DNA of 64,000 bases from Sepioteuthis lessoniana (lineage: Eukaryota > Mollusca > Cephalopoda > Myopsida > Loliginidae): assembly GCA_963585895.1 (NCBI GenBank), contig OY757934.1, forward strand, positions 44,803,783 to 44,867,782, read 5' to 3'. The notes under the pieces are model-generated. The model had not been told where the DNA came from, did no database searches, and worked only from the letters and a program-made list of their open reading frames with translations. Both the position numbers and the translations under genes were made by a program. Shown here piece after piece: positions 30,505-42,044 of the stretch (position 1 is the stretch's first letter; every line of letters starts with the position of its first letter).

Positions 30505-31475
30505 GTCGACAAGGCTTAGAACATGGCGGCTACATCCTCGGCAAGAAGATTTCCCTTGATCCTAAAAGGTGTGTCCTAGGTGTAACACTAAACTGCAACC
30601 CGGGGTGAGGTTCCGATTCTATAGCTCAATGGAGTCATCAATTTGTTACCATTACTCCCAGGTTAACTCTGATTCGGCGTGATGGCTACCTGTGCCCCCA
30701 AAAAATGTTTTCGGAAATTATTAGCATTTGATAGGAAAACTTGAAACCATATAAAAGTATGCAAACAAGTGACTACTGTTCACTTGGTATAGTTACTTGA
30801 AACTATATAATTGTGTATAAATTATAAGTATTAGATAAGAAAATTTGAGGCTATATAATTCTGTATAAATTATTCGTATTGGATTAGAAAACTTGAAGCT
30901 ATATAATTGTGTATAAACTAGAAGAAAACTTGAAGCTATATAATTGTGTATAAACTATAAGATAAGAAAACTTGAAGCTATATAATTGTGTATAAACTAT
31001 AAGATAAGAAAACTTGAAGCTATATAATTGTGTATAAACTATAAGATAAGAAAACTTGAAGCTATATAATTGTGAATAAACTATAAGATAAGAAAACTTG
31101 AAGCTATGTAATTGTGTATAAACTATAAGATAAGAAAACTTGAAGCTATGTAATTGTGTATAAACTATAAGATAAGAAAACTTGAAGCTATATAATTGTG
31201 TATAAATTATTAGTATTAGATAGGAAAACTTGAAGCTATATAACAGTATAAAAACAAGTGACTACTCTTCACTTGGTATAGTTACTTGAAACTATATAAT
31301 TGTGTATAAATTATTAGTATTAGATAAGAAAACTTGAAGCTATATAACAGTAATGATCATAGACATAAATAAAAAAGACTGCAATGGAACTAAATTTATA
31401 GTCAATAAGCAAATTTCGGCATAAGATAACCGATGAAGATTCGATATGACGTTAATGAAATAAACCACACCAAAT
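30505..31475 (+). repeat. Expanded family A copy with an internal 42-bp tandem array
   Basis: Starts near GACAAGGCTTAGAACATGGC, then GTGTGTCCTAGGTGTAACAC, CATTACTCCCAGGTTAACTC; the middle is expanded to more than 600 bp; the end is GATAACCGATGAAGATTCGA, TATGACGTTAATGAAATAAA (variant tail). Family A copies are normally 400-570 bp. Confidence 0.8.
30900..31220. repeat. 42-bp minisatellite inside family A
   Basis: About seven units, nearly identical, of GATAAGAAAACTTGAAGCTA followed by TATAATTGTGTATAAACTAT AA; unit starts at 30961, 31003, 31045 and so on. One-base variants (ATGTAATT, GTGAATAA) occur in single or adjacent units. Confidence 0.92.
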
Positions 31476-31599
31476 TGTTTTACAAAATTCTAACATGTAC
31501 TTTTTAGGCCTTTTAGATCCAGAGATGAAGAAAATTTTCATGTTTAAAGTGAGTAAAAGATTCATTATTTACCAACAAAGCTACACTCAATAAATTGTT

Positions 31600-34125
31600 A
31601 GCACATTTTCAACAAAGTTTAAACTTTTACGTAATTGCTAACTTTTACTTAATTGCTAACTTTTACTTAATTACTAACTTTTTTAGTTAATAGCCAACTT
31701 TTTTAGTTAATTGCTAACTTTTAAACCTTTAGTTAATTACTAACTTTTAGTTAATTTCTAACTTTTAGTTGATTGCTAACTTTTTTTTTTGTTGATTGCT
31801 AACTTTTAGTTAATTGCTAACTTTTAAACTTTTATTTAATTGCTAACTTTTAAACTTTTAGTTAATTGCAAACTTTTTTTGCTAATTGATAACTTTTTTG
31901 TTAATTGCTAACTTTTAGTTAATTGCTAACTTTTAAACTTTTAGTTAATCGCTAACTTTTTTAGTTAATAGCAAACATTTTTAGTTAATTACTAACTTTT
32001 AGTTAATTGCAAACTTTTAAAATTTCAGTTAATTGCTAACTTTTTATAGTTAATTGCTAACTTTTAGTAATTTGTTAACTTTTAGTTGATTGCTAACTTT
32101 TAGTTAATTGCAAACTTTTAAACTTTGAGTTAATTGCTAACTTTTTTAGTTAATAGCAAACACTTTTAGTTAATTACTAACTTTTAGTCAATTGCAAACT
32201 TTTAAACTTTCAGTTAATTGCTAACTTTTAGTTAAGTGCTAACTTTTTTTAGTTTATTGCTAACATTTAGATTATTGCAAACTTTTAAACTTTTAGTTAA
32301 TTGCTAATTTTTTTTAGTTAATTGTTAACTTTTAAACTTTTAGTTAATTGCTAACTTTTAAACTTTTAGTTAATAGCTAACTTTTAGTTATTTGTTAACT
32401 TTTAGTTAATTGCAAACTTTTTAACTTTTACTTAATTGCTAACTTTTTTAGTTGATTGCTAACGTTTTTTTAGTAAATTGCTAACGTTTTTTAGTCAATT
32501 GCTAACGTTTGTTTTTTTTTTTCAGTTATATGCTAACGTTTTTAGTCAATTGCAAACTTTTAAACTTTTAGTTAATTGCTATCTTTTACTTAATTGCAAA
32601 CTTTTAAAAATTTTAGTTAATTGCTAACTTTTAGTTAATTAAAAACTTTTAAACTTTCAGTTAATTGCTAACTTTTAAACTTTTAGTTAATTACTAACTT
32701 TTAGTTAATTACAAACTTTTAAAATTTCAGTTAATTGCTAACTTTTTATAGTTAATTGCTAACTTTTTTAGTTAATTGCTAACTTTCGGTTATTTGTTAA
32801 CTTTTAGTTGATTGCTAACTTTTAGTTAGTTGCAAACTTTTAAACTTTGAGTTAATTGCTAACTTTTTAGTTAATAGCAAACACTTTTAGTTAATTACTA
32901 ACATTTAGTTTATTGCAAACTTTTAAACTTTCAGTTAATTGCCACCTTTTAGTTAATTGCTAACTTTTTTTAGTTAATTGCTAACTTTTTTAGCTAATTG
33001 CTAACTTTTAGTTTAATGCTAACTATTGAACATTTAGTTAATTACTAACTTTTTTTAGTTAATTGCTAAATTTTTGTTAATTGCTAACTTTTAAACTTTT
33101 AGTTAATTGCGAACTTTTAGTTATTTGTTAATTGCTAACTTTTTATAGTTAACTGCTAACTTTTTAGTTAATTGCTAACTTTTAGTTATTTGCTAACTTT
33201 TAGTTGATTGCTAACTTTTAGTTAATTGCAAACCTTTTTTTTAGTTGATTGCTAACTTTTTTAGTCAATTGCTAACTTTTAGTTAATTGTAAACTTAAAC
33301 TTTTAGTTAATTGCTAACTTTTAGTCAATTGCAAACTTTTAAAATTTCAGTTAATTGCTAACTTCTAGTTAATTGCTAACTTTTTATAGTTAATTGCTAA
33401 CTTTTTTAGTTATTTGCTAACTTTTAGTAATTTGTTAACTTTTAGTTGATTGTTAACTTTTAGTTAATTGCAAACTTTTAAACTTTGAGTTAATCGCTAA
33501 CTTTTTTAGTTAATAGCAAACACTTTTAGTTAATTACTAACTTTTAGTTAATTGCAAACTTTTAAACTTTCAGTTAATTGCTAACATTTAGTTAATTGCT
33601 AACTTTTCTTAGTAAATTGGTAACTTTTTTAGTCTATTGCTAACTTTTAGTTTATTACTAACTTTCAAACTTTTAGTTAATTGCTAATTTTTTTTAGTTA
33701 TTTGCTAACTTTTAAACTTATTAGATAATTGCTAACTTTTAGTTAATCGCAAACTTTTTAACTTTTAGTTAATGGCTAAGTTTAAACTTTTAGTTAATTG
33801 CTAACTTTTTTAGTTAATTGCTAACTTTTAGTTATTTGCTATCTCTTAAACGTCTAGTTAATTGCTAATTTTTAGTTTTTAGTTAACTTTTTGTTAATTG
33901 CAAACTTTTAAACTTTTAGTTAATTGCTAACTTTAAGTTAATTGCTAACTTTTACACTTTTAATTAATTGCTAACTTTTAGTTAATTGCTTACTTTTAGT
34001 TGATTGCAAACTTTTTTAATTAATTACCAACTTTTTTAGTTAATTGGTAACTTTTATTTAATTGCTAATTTTTAAACTTTTAGTTAATTTAACTTTTAAA
34101 CTTCTGATTAATTTCTTTTAGTTAA
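31600..34125. repeat. 2.5-kb AT-rich satellite with a palindromic unit
   Basis: Well over 100 units of about 19 bp, consensus TTAGTTAATTGCTAACTTT, with frequent longer units that add TTAAACTT. Each core contains AGTTA, five bases, TAACT, so every unit can fold on itself. Longer periods (several short units then a long one) recur, for example around 31990-32230 and 32700-32950, pointing to higher-order duplication. Confidence 0.95.
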
Positions 34126-34735
34126 TTGTCAATATATCGATCATTCAATAACACAATAAATCAATAAATCAATCTATATCCCAAAAGATCAATCTATTGG
34201 GAGATGGAGTGATATGTTGATTTATTGATTCATTGAATAATCGATATATTGATCGATTGATTTATTGAATGACTAATATATAGATTGATTGATTGATCTA
34301 GAGGGGTATTTATAATTTTATTGATTCATTAATTGATCTATTGATTGATATATTGATTGGTTGATCTACTGATTAATATATAGATTTATTGATTGATATA
34401 TTGATTGATACATTGATTGGTATATTGATTGAAAAATTGATTGATTGATTGGTATATTGATTGGTATATTGATTGATCTAGGGATTGGTGTACCTAATGA
34501 TTGCTATATTGATTGATTGATATATTGACTGATAGATTGATCAATTGATTTGTATAATGATTGATCAATTGATTGATTGGTATATTAATTGATATATTGA
34601 TTGATTGATCGATATTGTGATTGATAATTTGATTTATTTATTGATGTATTGATTGGGATATTGATTGGAGTATTGATTGATCTATTGATGGGTAACTTGA
34701 TTGAATAGTATATTGATTGATTGATTGATTGATTT
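34126..34735. repeat. GATTGATATATT-type AT-rich repeat
   Basis: About 600 bp of ATTGATTGATATATTGATTG and variants (TGATCTA, TGGTATATTG), abutting the palindromic satellite. Period mixed (4, 8 and 12 bp). Confidence 0.9.
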
Positions 34736-34864
34736 TAACAACAGTTTGAGAATTGCAGTAATTTTACCTTCATATTTACATTTTTATGATGTGGTTTCTT
34801 AAGGGTTTTTTCTCTTTCTTTTTGCCCACGGTACTATCGATTATGAATGATTTTAAATTGATCT

Positions 34865-35090
34865 ATTTTACAAATAGAAGCTACCCTAACAGGTGCCCCC
34901 ACTTCGAGTCAGAGTGAACTTAGAAGTAATTGCAATGAGAGGATACTCCACACTACCCAAATCTCTAGAACTGTAGCCTTACCACCAGACGCAGTTTAGT
35001 GTCCTGTCCAAGACACTTCTTATGAATGAAGGTGTAGTATCTGTTGGAGATACAGTCAGTGTGTACTGAGACCCGTTGATAGAGCGTGAA
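34865..35090 (-). repeat. Family A retroposon, 5' half
   Basis: Plus-strand reading AAGCTACCCTAACAGGTGCC, GAGTCAGAGTGAACTTAGAA, GAGAGGATACTCCACACTAC, TCTAGAACTGTAGCCTTACC, GTGTCCTGTCCAAGACACTT: the reverse of family A. Confidence 0.8.
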
Positions 35091-36190
35091 TTCTAAATTT
35101 AATCAATGTATACTAGTTAAAACAGGTGTGTGTAACAGGAAGCCCGGTGGGTGACGACTTGGTTCGCCGACCCATTTAGTATAGCCCTCACCAACACTCA
35201 GATTTTTCTCCACCATGCACAAATTTTGAATTTTTTCAAATCAGTGAGAAAACTTTCACTAGTGTAGTACTGTAGATAGGTACAGGTGCCTCGGAAAATC
35301 GTCACTTTTTTCTAACCCCACTTAGCGTGAAACTGCGATAAAATTATTTAAAAGTAATCAGTTTCGTTTTGGGTGGTGCTGATCCTATTTAGTAAACATT
35401 TTTATTCAATAAATAATGAAAACTTTTTTCATAAAAACTTACTGAATTCATTATTTTAATTTTTAAAGACAAATGCGTCAGAATGGAGTTTACGTTGTAC
35501 GTAATAAATGCATTAGATTTTAAAATTTCAACCACGCTAAAAAATTTTGTTTTTTTTTAAATCAGTCAAATCTCATCTGTTAATTAAAATTTTTAATTTT
35601 TTCAAATTTTAAGTAAAAGTTTAAAATCTAAAAATCAACATTAGAAAAATATTTTTACAAAATTGTTTGAATTCAAAAATTTTCAGTTTTATCTTAAAGT
35701 TGAGTTGGAATTTTAAGTTGTTCCCATGTTTTTCATAGAAAAACTAAAAATTAAAATTACTGTGTTTTATTCATATTGAAAAAATAAAAGTATTGAAAAT
35801 TTTTTTCTTGTTGAATTTGAATTCCTTATTCCTTTTTGCAAAGAAAGCTTTTTCGTTTCCTTTTTTAAAATTTTAAATGATAAATAAAAAATCGGATTTT
35901 AATTTTATTCATTGTGAGAAAAAATGTGTTGATTTAAAAAAATTTTCAAGAAAATTTTGATTTAGTTTGTATTTTTAAAAGATCTTATGGAGAAATTTAA
36001 TTAGAAAAAATATTTATGGACATTTTCCTGATACCACCAAGCACCACGTTCCTCCTCCAAGGGTCGCACGGTTTTTACAGCCACTTCACACACATTTTTG
36101 TGTACTTACGTGTGATGTCACGTGTTGTCATTACTATCGTGTATAAATCTTTAATTTTTATGGTTATGGAAAGTAATATAATTACATCTT
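35091..36190. other. AT-rich spacer, nothing recognised
   Basis: 1.1 kb. 35120-35340 is moderately GC-rich (CCCGGTGGGTGACGACTTGG, GTGCCTCGGAAAATCGTCAC), the rest mostly A/T runs. No coding motif. Could include the lost 5' end of the hAT element. Confidence 0.4.
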
Positions 36191-36194
36191 TAGG

Positions 36195-36492
36195 AGGTGC
36201 TCGTGGTGTAATGATTATCGTCGTAGGAAATGAACACGGCGATACGAGTTCAAATCCTGGACGAGACTGATTGCATTTCACATAGCACTAATACCCTTGG
36301 GTAGGGTATGAATCCAATTATTCACCCTCCAGCTATGGTAAAATAGAAGGGGCAGACTGGGTTCTTCAGCCTTGGTGAGGCGACTAGTCTAGGAGAAGCA
36401 AAACTCTGAATTCAAACCTGTTAAACTCCGTTTAAAAATTGACCTTGTGTCATATCCTCCCCGAGCGGAGGGGTTGGTAAATATATAAATAT
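36195..36492 (+). repeat. SINE family C, full-length reference copy
   Basis: Head with A box (GTGGTGTAATGATTATCG) and B box (GAGTTCAAATCCTGGACG); core CATTTCACATAGCACTAATA, CCCTTGGGTAGGGTATGAAT, CCACCTCCAGCTATGG-like; GGCAGACTGGGTTCTTCAGC, GGCGACTAGTCTAGGAGAAG; tail GAATTCAAACCTGTTAAACT, TTGACCTTGTGTCATATCCT, GCGGAGGGGTTGGTAAATAT. About 300 bp. Confidence 0.9.
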
Positions 36493-36939
36493 AATTACAT
36501 CTTTTAAATTCATAGTTTTTACGATTTTAGAATAATGGGATTTTTTGTCATTTTGAGGCTTCTGTATTTTTTCACTGCTGCTGCAATTAAGTTTCATCTT
36601 AATTTTAGGTGCAAAAAGGCGCATTTTTTAACACAAACTTTTTCTTTTTTTAACACTTTGAACTTTTGGTTTTTTAATGAAAAATCGTTCAAAGCACATT
36701 TTTCATGGAGTAATAAGCTTTTAAACACATTTTTCATGGAATAATGAGCCTATCATAAGCATTGAAAGATGAACATGTCGGTTGCCAAGAAACGAAAAAT
36801 TGATGACGAAGGAAGGGTATTCAACAGTGAATGGTACACAAAATGTATTGTTGTCCCTCATAATTAAAGGGTTTTCTGCCTTGTCTGTCAAATTACAATT
36901 GCAGTGATGAAATAGTATAATATTAAATGTCATTACACA

Positions 36940-37198
36940 TTGGCCCAGCGGTTAGAGTGTTCGCCAATGGCCCGGGAGACCTGGGTTCAATCCCAGGTCG
37001 AGTCATACCAAAGACTTTAAAAATGGTACTTGATACCACCTTGCTTAACACTCAGCATTATAAGGTACGGTTCAAGGGTAAAGTGGAGCAATCCTGGGAA
37101 TGGAGTAGCGCCCTCCCCTACACCTTGGTGTAGTAGCTATCGAAAAGGGAGCCTTCGGGTCACCCTCGACTATGGTCGCTAACTTTACTTTACTTTAC
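36940..37198 (+). repeat. SINE family B, full length, inserted in the hAT element
   Basis: Target duplication TTACACA at 36933-36939 and 37199-37205. Head TGGCCCAGCGGTTAGAGTGT (A box) and CCTGGGTTCAATCCCAGG (B box), then GACTTTAAAAATGGTACTTG, CCACCTTGCTTAACACTCAG, GTGGAGCAATCCTGGGAATG, CACCTTGGTGTAGTAGCTAT, GAGCCTTCGGGTCACCCTCG, GGTCGCTAACTTTAC and (TTTAC)n. About 260 bp. Best reference copy of family B in the window. Confidence 0.93.
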
Positions 37199-38317
37199 TT
37201 ACACAATTAAGTACTCCTCCCAATTTGATAAAATTGTTGGTCAGGCACGAGTGGACAAAACTGAACATTTGAAAAAATCCATTAAAAAACAAGGTGTTTT
37301 TATCACTTTCGAGAAAAATTCAGAACTGGTGACAAAACTGAGTTTTAAGCTTTGTGAATCAATGGCAGAAAAATGAAAACCTTTCAGTGACGGAGAATTT
37401 ATTGAAATTGTTTGACAATATTCACAGAATATGCAGGCACGGAGAAAAAAAAAACATTTGGCTGAGCAAACTAGCCTTTCCTGTTTTACTGTCTTGCGCA
37501 GGACAAATGATCTTTCAGATGATATCAAAGAAATTTTGAAAGTGATTGAAATCGTGTGAAGCTTTCAGTCTGACGTCAGTGACACGGCCCAACTTGTCAT
37601 TTTCATCAGTGTTGTCACAGCTCAATTTGATATTGTTGAAGAGTTCTTAGATATGGCAAGCCTTTCCTCCACAACCACAGGATAGCATATCTCTGAACAG
37701 GTGCTTAAGGTAATGGAAAAGTTTCAACTGAATCCTGCTAAATTGTGTGGAGTTACAACTGATGGTACTCCTTCCATGACCGAATAAATGGATTCACTAC
37801 AAAATTTCTAACTCCAGTTGTAGCACAACACGTAGTTGTAAGCCATTGCATTATTCCCCAAAAGAACTTGTGCACTAAAGTTCTGGATTTGCAGAAGTCA
37901 TGATGCCCAGTGCCTAAATTACATTCGAGCACGAGGATTAAATCGTCGGCAATTTAACGTTTTTCTAGATGAGCTTGACAATGAGTATCCTGATGTTATT
38001 TAATTCTCTACTGTACGTTGGTTCAGAAGAGCTGCCACTTTAAAGAGGCTCTGGAATCTGCTACAGGAAATTAAGTTCTTTATGGAGAGCAAACATCAGA
38101 ATGTGGCCTTCTTGAGTGATGAGTACTGGTTGAATGACTTAGCATTCCTCATAGACATTACACAGCATCTATTTGATCTGAACTTAAGACTACAAGGGAA
38201 AAGTCAGCTTGTGAATAAGCTATTTGAGCATATTTGTGCTTTTGAGAAGAAATTAGAACTTTTCTAGGTTCAGTTGAGTAGAGCTGTACCATACCCATGA
38301 TACGGATATGTGAAATG

Positions 38318-38338
38318 TACATATATATATATATATAG
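38318..38338. repeat. (TA)n microsatellite
   Basis: Short TA tract at the LTR-like element's edge. Confidence 0.9.
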
Positions 38339-38822
38339 AACATAGAACATAGGAATCTCGAAACACGAAAAACACTTACGATTTCTTAGTTCAGGTACGA
38401 AACTTTTTATTAACTTTGAGTTTAAAGGTTCTTCGACATAAGGAGAGAGATACACATTATTTCTATTCTGGCTTTTTCATCTGCCCCCTATCTCGTGCGG
38501 CGCCCGTAGCGCGCAAATTTGTTTGGCCTCAGCGAGCCCCGAAAGTCGACTCTTCTCTTTCGGTATCCAGCTCTCAACTCCACTACCTTTCTTCAAAATT
38601 CCCAAAATCCTCCGCTCGCTTCCGGTGCGTGACGTCATTCGCACTCTGTAGCCCCGTTTCCCATCTTGGCTATTGTGACATCTCTGAGTGACACGTCCGC
38701 TCCGCGCGAGCGCCTGAACACCTGTGTTAATGTTGCACATAAGTAACCCATGCGCTCAGCCGAAAGGTACTCAGCCTAACTAAACCCAAAGGCATAAAAC
38801 GAAATTCCTCGGCCATTATATT
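38339..38822 (-). mobile_element. LTR-like element (retroelement fossil), copy 1, inside hAT
   Basis: About 480 bp, GC-rich core. On the minus strand it starts TGTAATATAATGGCCGAGG, has TTTGGGTTTAGTTAGGCTGA, a CRE palindrome TGACGTCA (38630-38637) next to ACCGGAAGCG, then AATAAA-like TTAATAAAAAG before TTTCGTACCTGAAC, and ends near GAGATTCCTATGTTCTATG. Same layout as 57030-57530. No internal genes accompany it, so a solo LTR. Exact right end and target duplication not settled. Younger than the hAT copy it interrupts. Confidence 0.7.
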
Positions 38823-39637
38823 ACAGCGCCACATTGACCCATTTCATGTATCTTGCAACAAGGAAACTGGAATTTCCTGATCTGGATTTCACTAAATATG
38901 GAGTTAGTGTACAAAAGCTGATTGATGAGTTTGCAAACAGATTTCCAGATTTCTGACAAAATCAAATTAAACTGAAATTGTTTGCTCAACCCTTTGATTT
39001 GTCCTGAGGATTGCCAAATGGAACTCATTAAACGGCAGGCTGACATGAACACCAAGAGGAAATATTCTGAAAACAGTTTGGTAGACTTTTACAAACTCTA
39101 TGTGTGTGAAAAGTTTCCCAATTTGTCCTGTCAAGCAAAAAAGAATGGCCTCTCACTTTAGTAGCACCTACTGCTGTAAACAATTTTTCTCCAAAATGAA
39201 GCTCACCAAAACCAAATGTGACTGACTGATGAACATTTGACGAGTCAGTTAAGGGTGTCCACCACTTCTGTCAAAGCTGATATTGACAAGCTATGCAACG
39301 ACTCTAAATTTCAAATGTCCCTCTAAAATGGTTTGTAATACAAAAATCTAAAATAGTATTGTTTGTATCTGATTGTAATATTGTAATATTGTGTGTTCAG
39401 AAAATAATTTACTCTGTAAAAGTGTAATCAATGTGAAATATTGATATGCACAGTTTTTGAATTTGGTGTCTTAACAACAATAAAAAGTTTACTCTTTATT
39501 TTAAATGTGTTGTTGCATTGTGATAATTTTTGAATTTATTGTATACATAAAAAAAAAATCAAATTTTTATTGTAGTTCGCTTGAATGTCCGAATATGTTT
39601 ATATGGCCCACCGACAAAAAAATGTTGTATACCTCTG

Positions 39638-40850
39638 ACTTAAAAGGAATGGAAAACTTTACTTTTATTTTAATGACTTTTTGGAATTGCTTTTTTCTTT
39701 CTTTTTTTTTTTTTTTTTTTTTTGCAAGAAAGGACTGGGATAATAAATTCTAAAGGTGAGCGCGTAATTTTAGTAGGTCTTTTCACTAAATCGAAAAAAA
39801 GCCGCACTTGAAAATTTAAAAAGTCGGATATGACCTCAAGGTCACAAGTGTCACCCACCTGGGATTGTCTAAAATATTCAGAAAAATGTTCTTGATTATT
39901 CAATCGTTTCTCAAGACTTCTAAGAGTTTCAAAGTATTCTTCTTTATTTTCTTTTTTTCTATAATTACTTTCTAAAAGAGGAAATGAAAGGGAAAAATAT
40001 CCTCTTTTTCCTAAAAGCAGGTGTTATTTCAGACTGCAACAAAAATACTTCCTACATTTTAAACTGTCACCTGTGTGGTTCTAATAAACTTATACGTGAG
40101 AATGGTACCTCCATTTAGTTAAGGTCTTATTATTTTTCCCACAGATACGTTCAGTTAAGTTGATGTCTTGCCACAGCCATGTTTTTAAAAGTTAATACAA
40201 AATCCAATCTGGCGGCATTTCTTCCACTTTTTGGTGAATAGAATCATTTAATTTTTCCTGACGAGTTACTTTTAATTGATAAACTAATCGTTCTGAAATT
40301 TTCAACTCATAGCAGTATCGAGTGTCTATCCAGAACAATATCATTCCAAAGAATTATGAAATGAGCATAAAAAGCTTTCTGTGTAGAAATTACTGATTCC
40401 TCGGTTTTAAAAGATCATTTCGACAATAAACGCATTATGAGCTCTGGTTCAAGCCCAAATCGTAACTCAATTAATAAAAAAAAATTAAATAAAAATGATT
40501 AGACATTAGCTAGATATAGCTACTATTACCACTTGTCTGAATTTATTTGTACCACATATGTGACTATTTAAGATGTGGGAGGTATTTCTGTCTCACTCTG
40601 TATTTTGTTGAATGTAATTTTAAGAGCAAATCAAATGAAGACGAGGATTGGTTCAAAGTTATCTCCTTCTATTGTAACTCTATATCATAACTGTCCGTTT
40701 AAATTCGCCTGTACAGATATAGCTGCTCATCTAGTTATCATAAGGACATTATGATGTCATACTGTCTTAAATAACCCACATTCTACCGTCATCACAGAAG
40801 TTCTAAATTTAACGTTTATGTAACTTGTTTTCGAAAGTTTTACTTTTACG
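39638..40850. other. Single-copy-looking sequence, no gene supported
   Basis: 1.2 kb after the hAT 3' end. T run at 39702-39722. No coding motif or repeat recognised. Confidence 0.4.
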
Positions 40851-40857
40851 ACCTACC

Positions 40858-41150
40858 TCTCCAGTTGTTGGGTTGCATTCGGCAGGCCGTTTCACCTCTG
40901 GGAGGTTTTTCCTGGTGTGCCTCGGCACTGGAGATTTCCTCCGGCCTCAGGGGGCTATTCCTCTAAACTTTTACCCCCTTCGGGGGTTTATCGCCTGAGG
41001 CGCCCCTAATAAGGGGAATGCCGACGAGGCCGAAGGTATTTTTGGCAACGCAGGACGCGTGTGAGTTTTGCCTTGCGACCAGACCCACCTTTAAACGGCC
41101 TTGTGACATATTCGTCCGGTGGTGGGACGGATGATAAATAATCAGAAATT
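40858..41150 (+). repeat. GC-rich element G ending in a family C-type tail
   Basis: About 290 bp standing out as GC-rich: GGGTTGCATTCGGCAGGCCG, CTGGTGTGCCTCGGCACTGG, TCCTCCGGCCTCAGGGGGCT, and a hairpin-capable CCCCCTTCGGGGGTTTATCG. The end ACGGCCTTGTGACATATTCG, TCCGGTGGTGGGACGGATGA matches the family C tail in position and sequence. Head not tRNA-like to my eye; function unknown, probably a SINE. Confidence 0.55.
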
Positions 41151-41234
41151 AAAATACTTATTGGAAATGCGGATGGCCTGACAGTAGCACAAATAAAAGA
41201 ATCACCACACCGATTTCGAATTCCGACTGAAGCA

Positions 41235-41335
41235 GTCTGCGGTCACTTCACGCTTATGTCTTTCTGTTGATTTATTGATTTTAACGCCATATCAACACGT
41301 CTAGGGTTAGTTTATGCCTAAAGGTTAGATAATCA
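41235..41335 (-). repeat. A2 subfamily tail
   Basis: Reverse complement: CTAACCTTTAGGCATAAACT, AACCCTAGACGTGTTGATAT, GGCGTTAAAATCAATAAATC. Confidence 0.7.
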
Positions 41336-41414
41336 GTTCGTTTTTGTTGTTGTTTTTTTATTTTATTTATAGCATATAATCATTCATGTGTTATTTAATG
41401 TCTAAGCCAAACTA

Positions 41415-41765
41415 TAGACAGCCCAGTCGGTTGTGGCTGTAGAATACATCGATTGCATCTCTGCTGTGGGATAAGACCCCACCCCTAACAAGTGTTCTGA
41501 TATGGCATTAAACTAATTGATGGTGAGTGGTAGCATCAGATAGGGTCCTCTCTATGGGTCATATAGAAGAAACTGTGTGCAAACAAATGACTGATGTTAA
41601 ATTGTGACTGTTATATAGCAATACTTCAAGTCATTTAACTGAGTGCAAAAAAAGAGCTCAGGCTCGTTTAAGAATGTTATCTATAAAATGTGTTTACAAA
41701 TCATATATATGTCTAATATATAACAAGGTTTGGCATTTAAACCGTCCTCGTAGAGTTGTGCTATA
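41415..41765 (+). repeat. Family A retroposon, internally shortened
   Basis: GCCCAGTCGGTTGTGGCTGT, AGAATACATCGATTGCATCT, CAAGTGTTCTGATATGGCAT, then TGATGGTGAG joins directly to TGGTAGCATCAGATAGGGTC, skipping about 90 bp of consensus. The tail is partly present (GGTTTGGCATTTAAACCGTC). Confidence 0.75.
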
Positions 41766-41769
41766 TAAA

Positions 41770-41935
41770 TCACAGCTGGGGGGGCACAAGGGGGTTCATA
41801 CGTTTCATTGGATATTAGCCCGAAAGTGAACGTAAAAGAGAGACTGGATTTCCAACTCTCTTACTATGACGTCGTAGTCCAGCACGTTAGACACTACGCC
41901 ATAAGAACTCCATCGTTAGCTAATCACGCTTATTG
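41770..41935 (-). repeat. SINE family D head and core
   Basis: Minus strand: tRNA-like head ATGGCGTAGTGTCTAACGTG (A box), CGACGTCATAGTAAGAGAGT, then TTACGTTCACTTTCGGGCTA, ATATCC and a core like family C. Tail absent or overlapping the preceding family A tail. Confidence 0.7.
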
Positions 41936-42044
41936 TATAACATTCATATCGACATTTTCAATGCAATTGTTTTTTAAGAGGTTTTTTTTTTTGCACACGA
42001 TCCTATTGAATACGAATAATTTTGGAATCAGACCTATTTGACCT

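Larger units (their letters stand above)
36772..39327 (+). pseudogene. hAT transposase pseudogene
   Basis: In order: start region MNMSVAKKRKIDDEGRVFNS (about 36771); a BED-type zinc finger with FCLVCQITIAVMK and YNIKCHYT; after the SINE, QARVDKTEHLKKSIKKQGVF, SELVTKLSFKLCESMAEK, DDIKEILKVIE; the catalytic-core region LCGVTTDGTPSMT (hAT transposases carry an Asp here) and HCIIPQKNLCTKVLDLQ; WFRRAATLKRLWNLLQEIKF; NDLAFLIDITQHLFDLNLRL; after the LTR, THFMYLATRKLEFPDLDFTK, VQKLIDEFANRFPDF and SKFQMSL near the end. More than eight stops or shifts; not functional. Identified from family knowledge (GTF2IRD2, ZBED5, FAM200-like). Confidence 0.85.
36772..39637 (+). mobile_element. Decayed hAT transposon (BED zinc-finger, GTF2IRD2/ZBED-like transposase)
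   Basis: Coding remnants run 36772-39327. The 3' end at 39637 matches hAT termini (on the minus strand CAGAGGTATACAACATTTTT, TTGTCGGTGGGCC). I could not find the matching 5' end; it probably lies before 36772 or is lost. Two later insertions split it: a family B SINE (36940-37198) and an LTR-like element (38339-38820). Sequence right of each insertion continues the same protein. Relatives of this type are common as dead copies in animal genomes. Confidence 0.85.

Noticed and set aside
36016-36281. Opposed 68-84 codon frames
   Set aside because: They overlap the head of a family C SINE (GARGVMIIVVGNEHGDTSSNPG translates the tRNA-like head).
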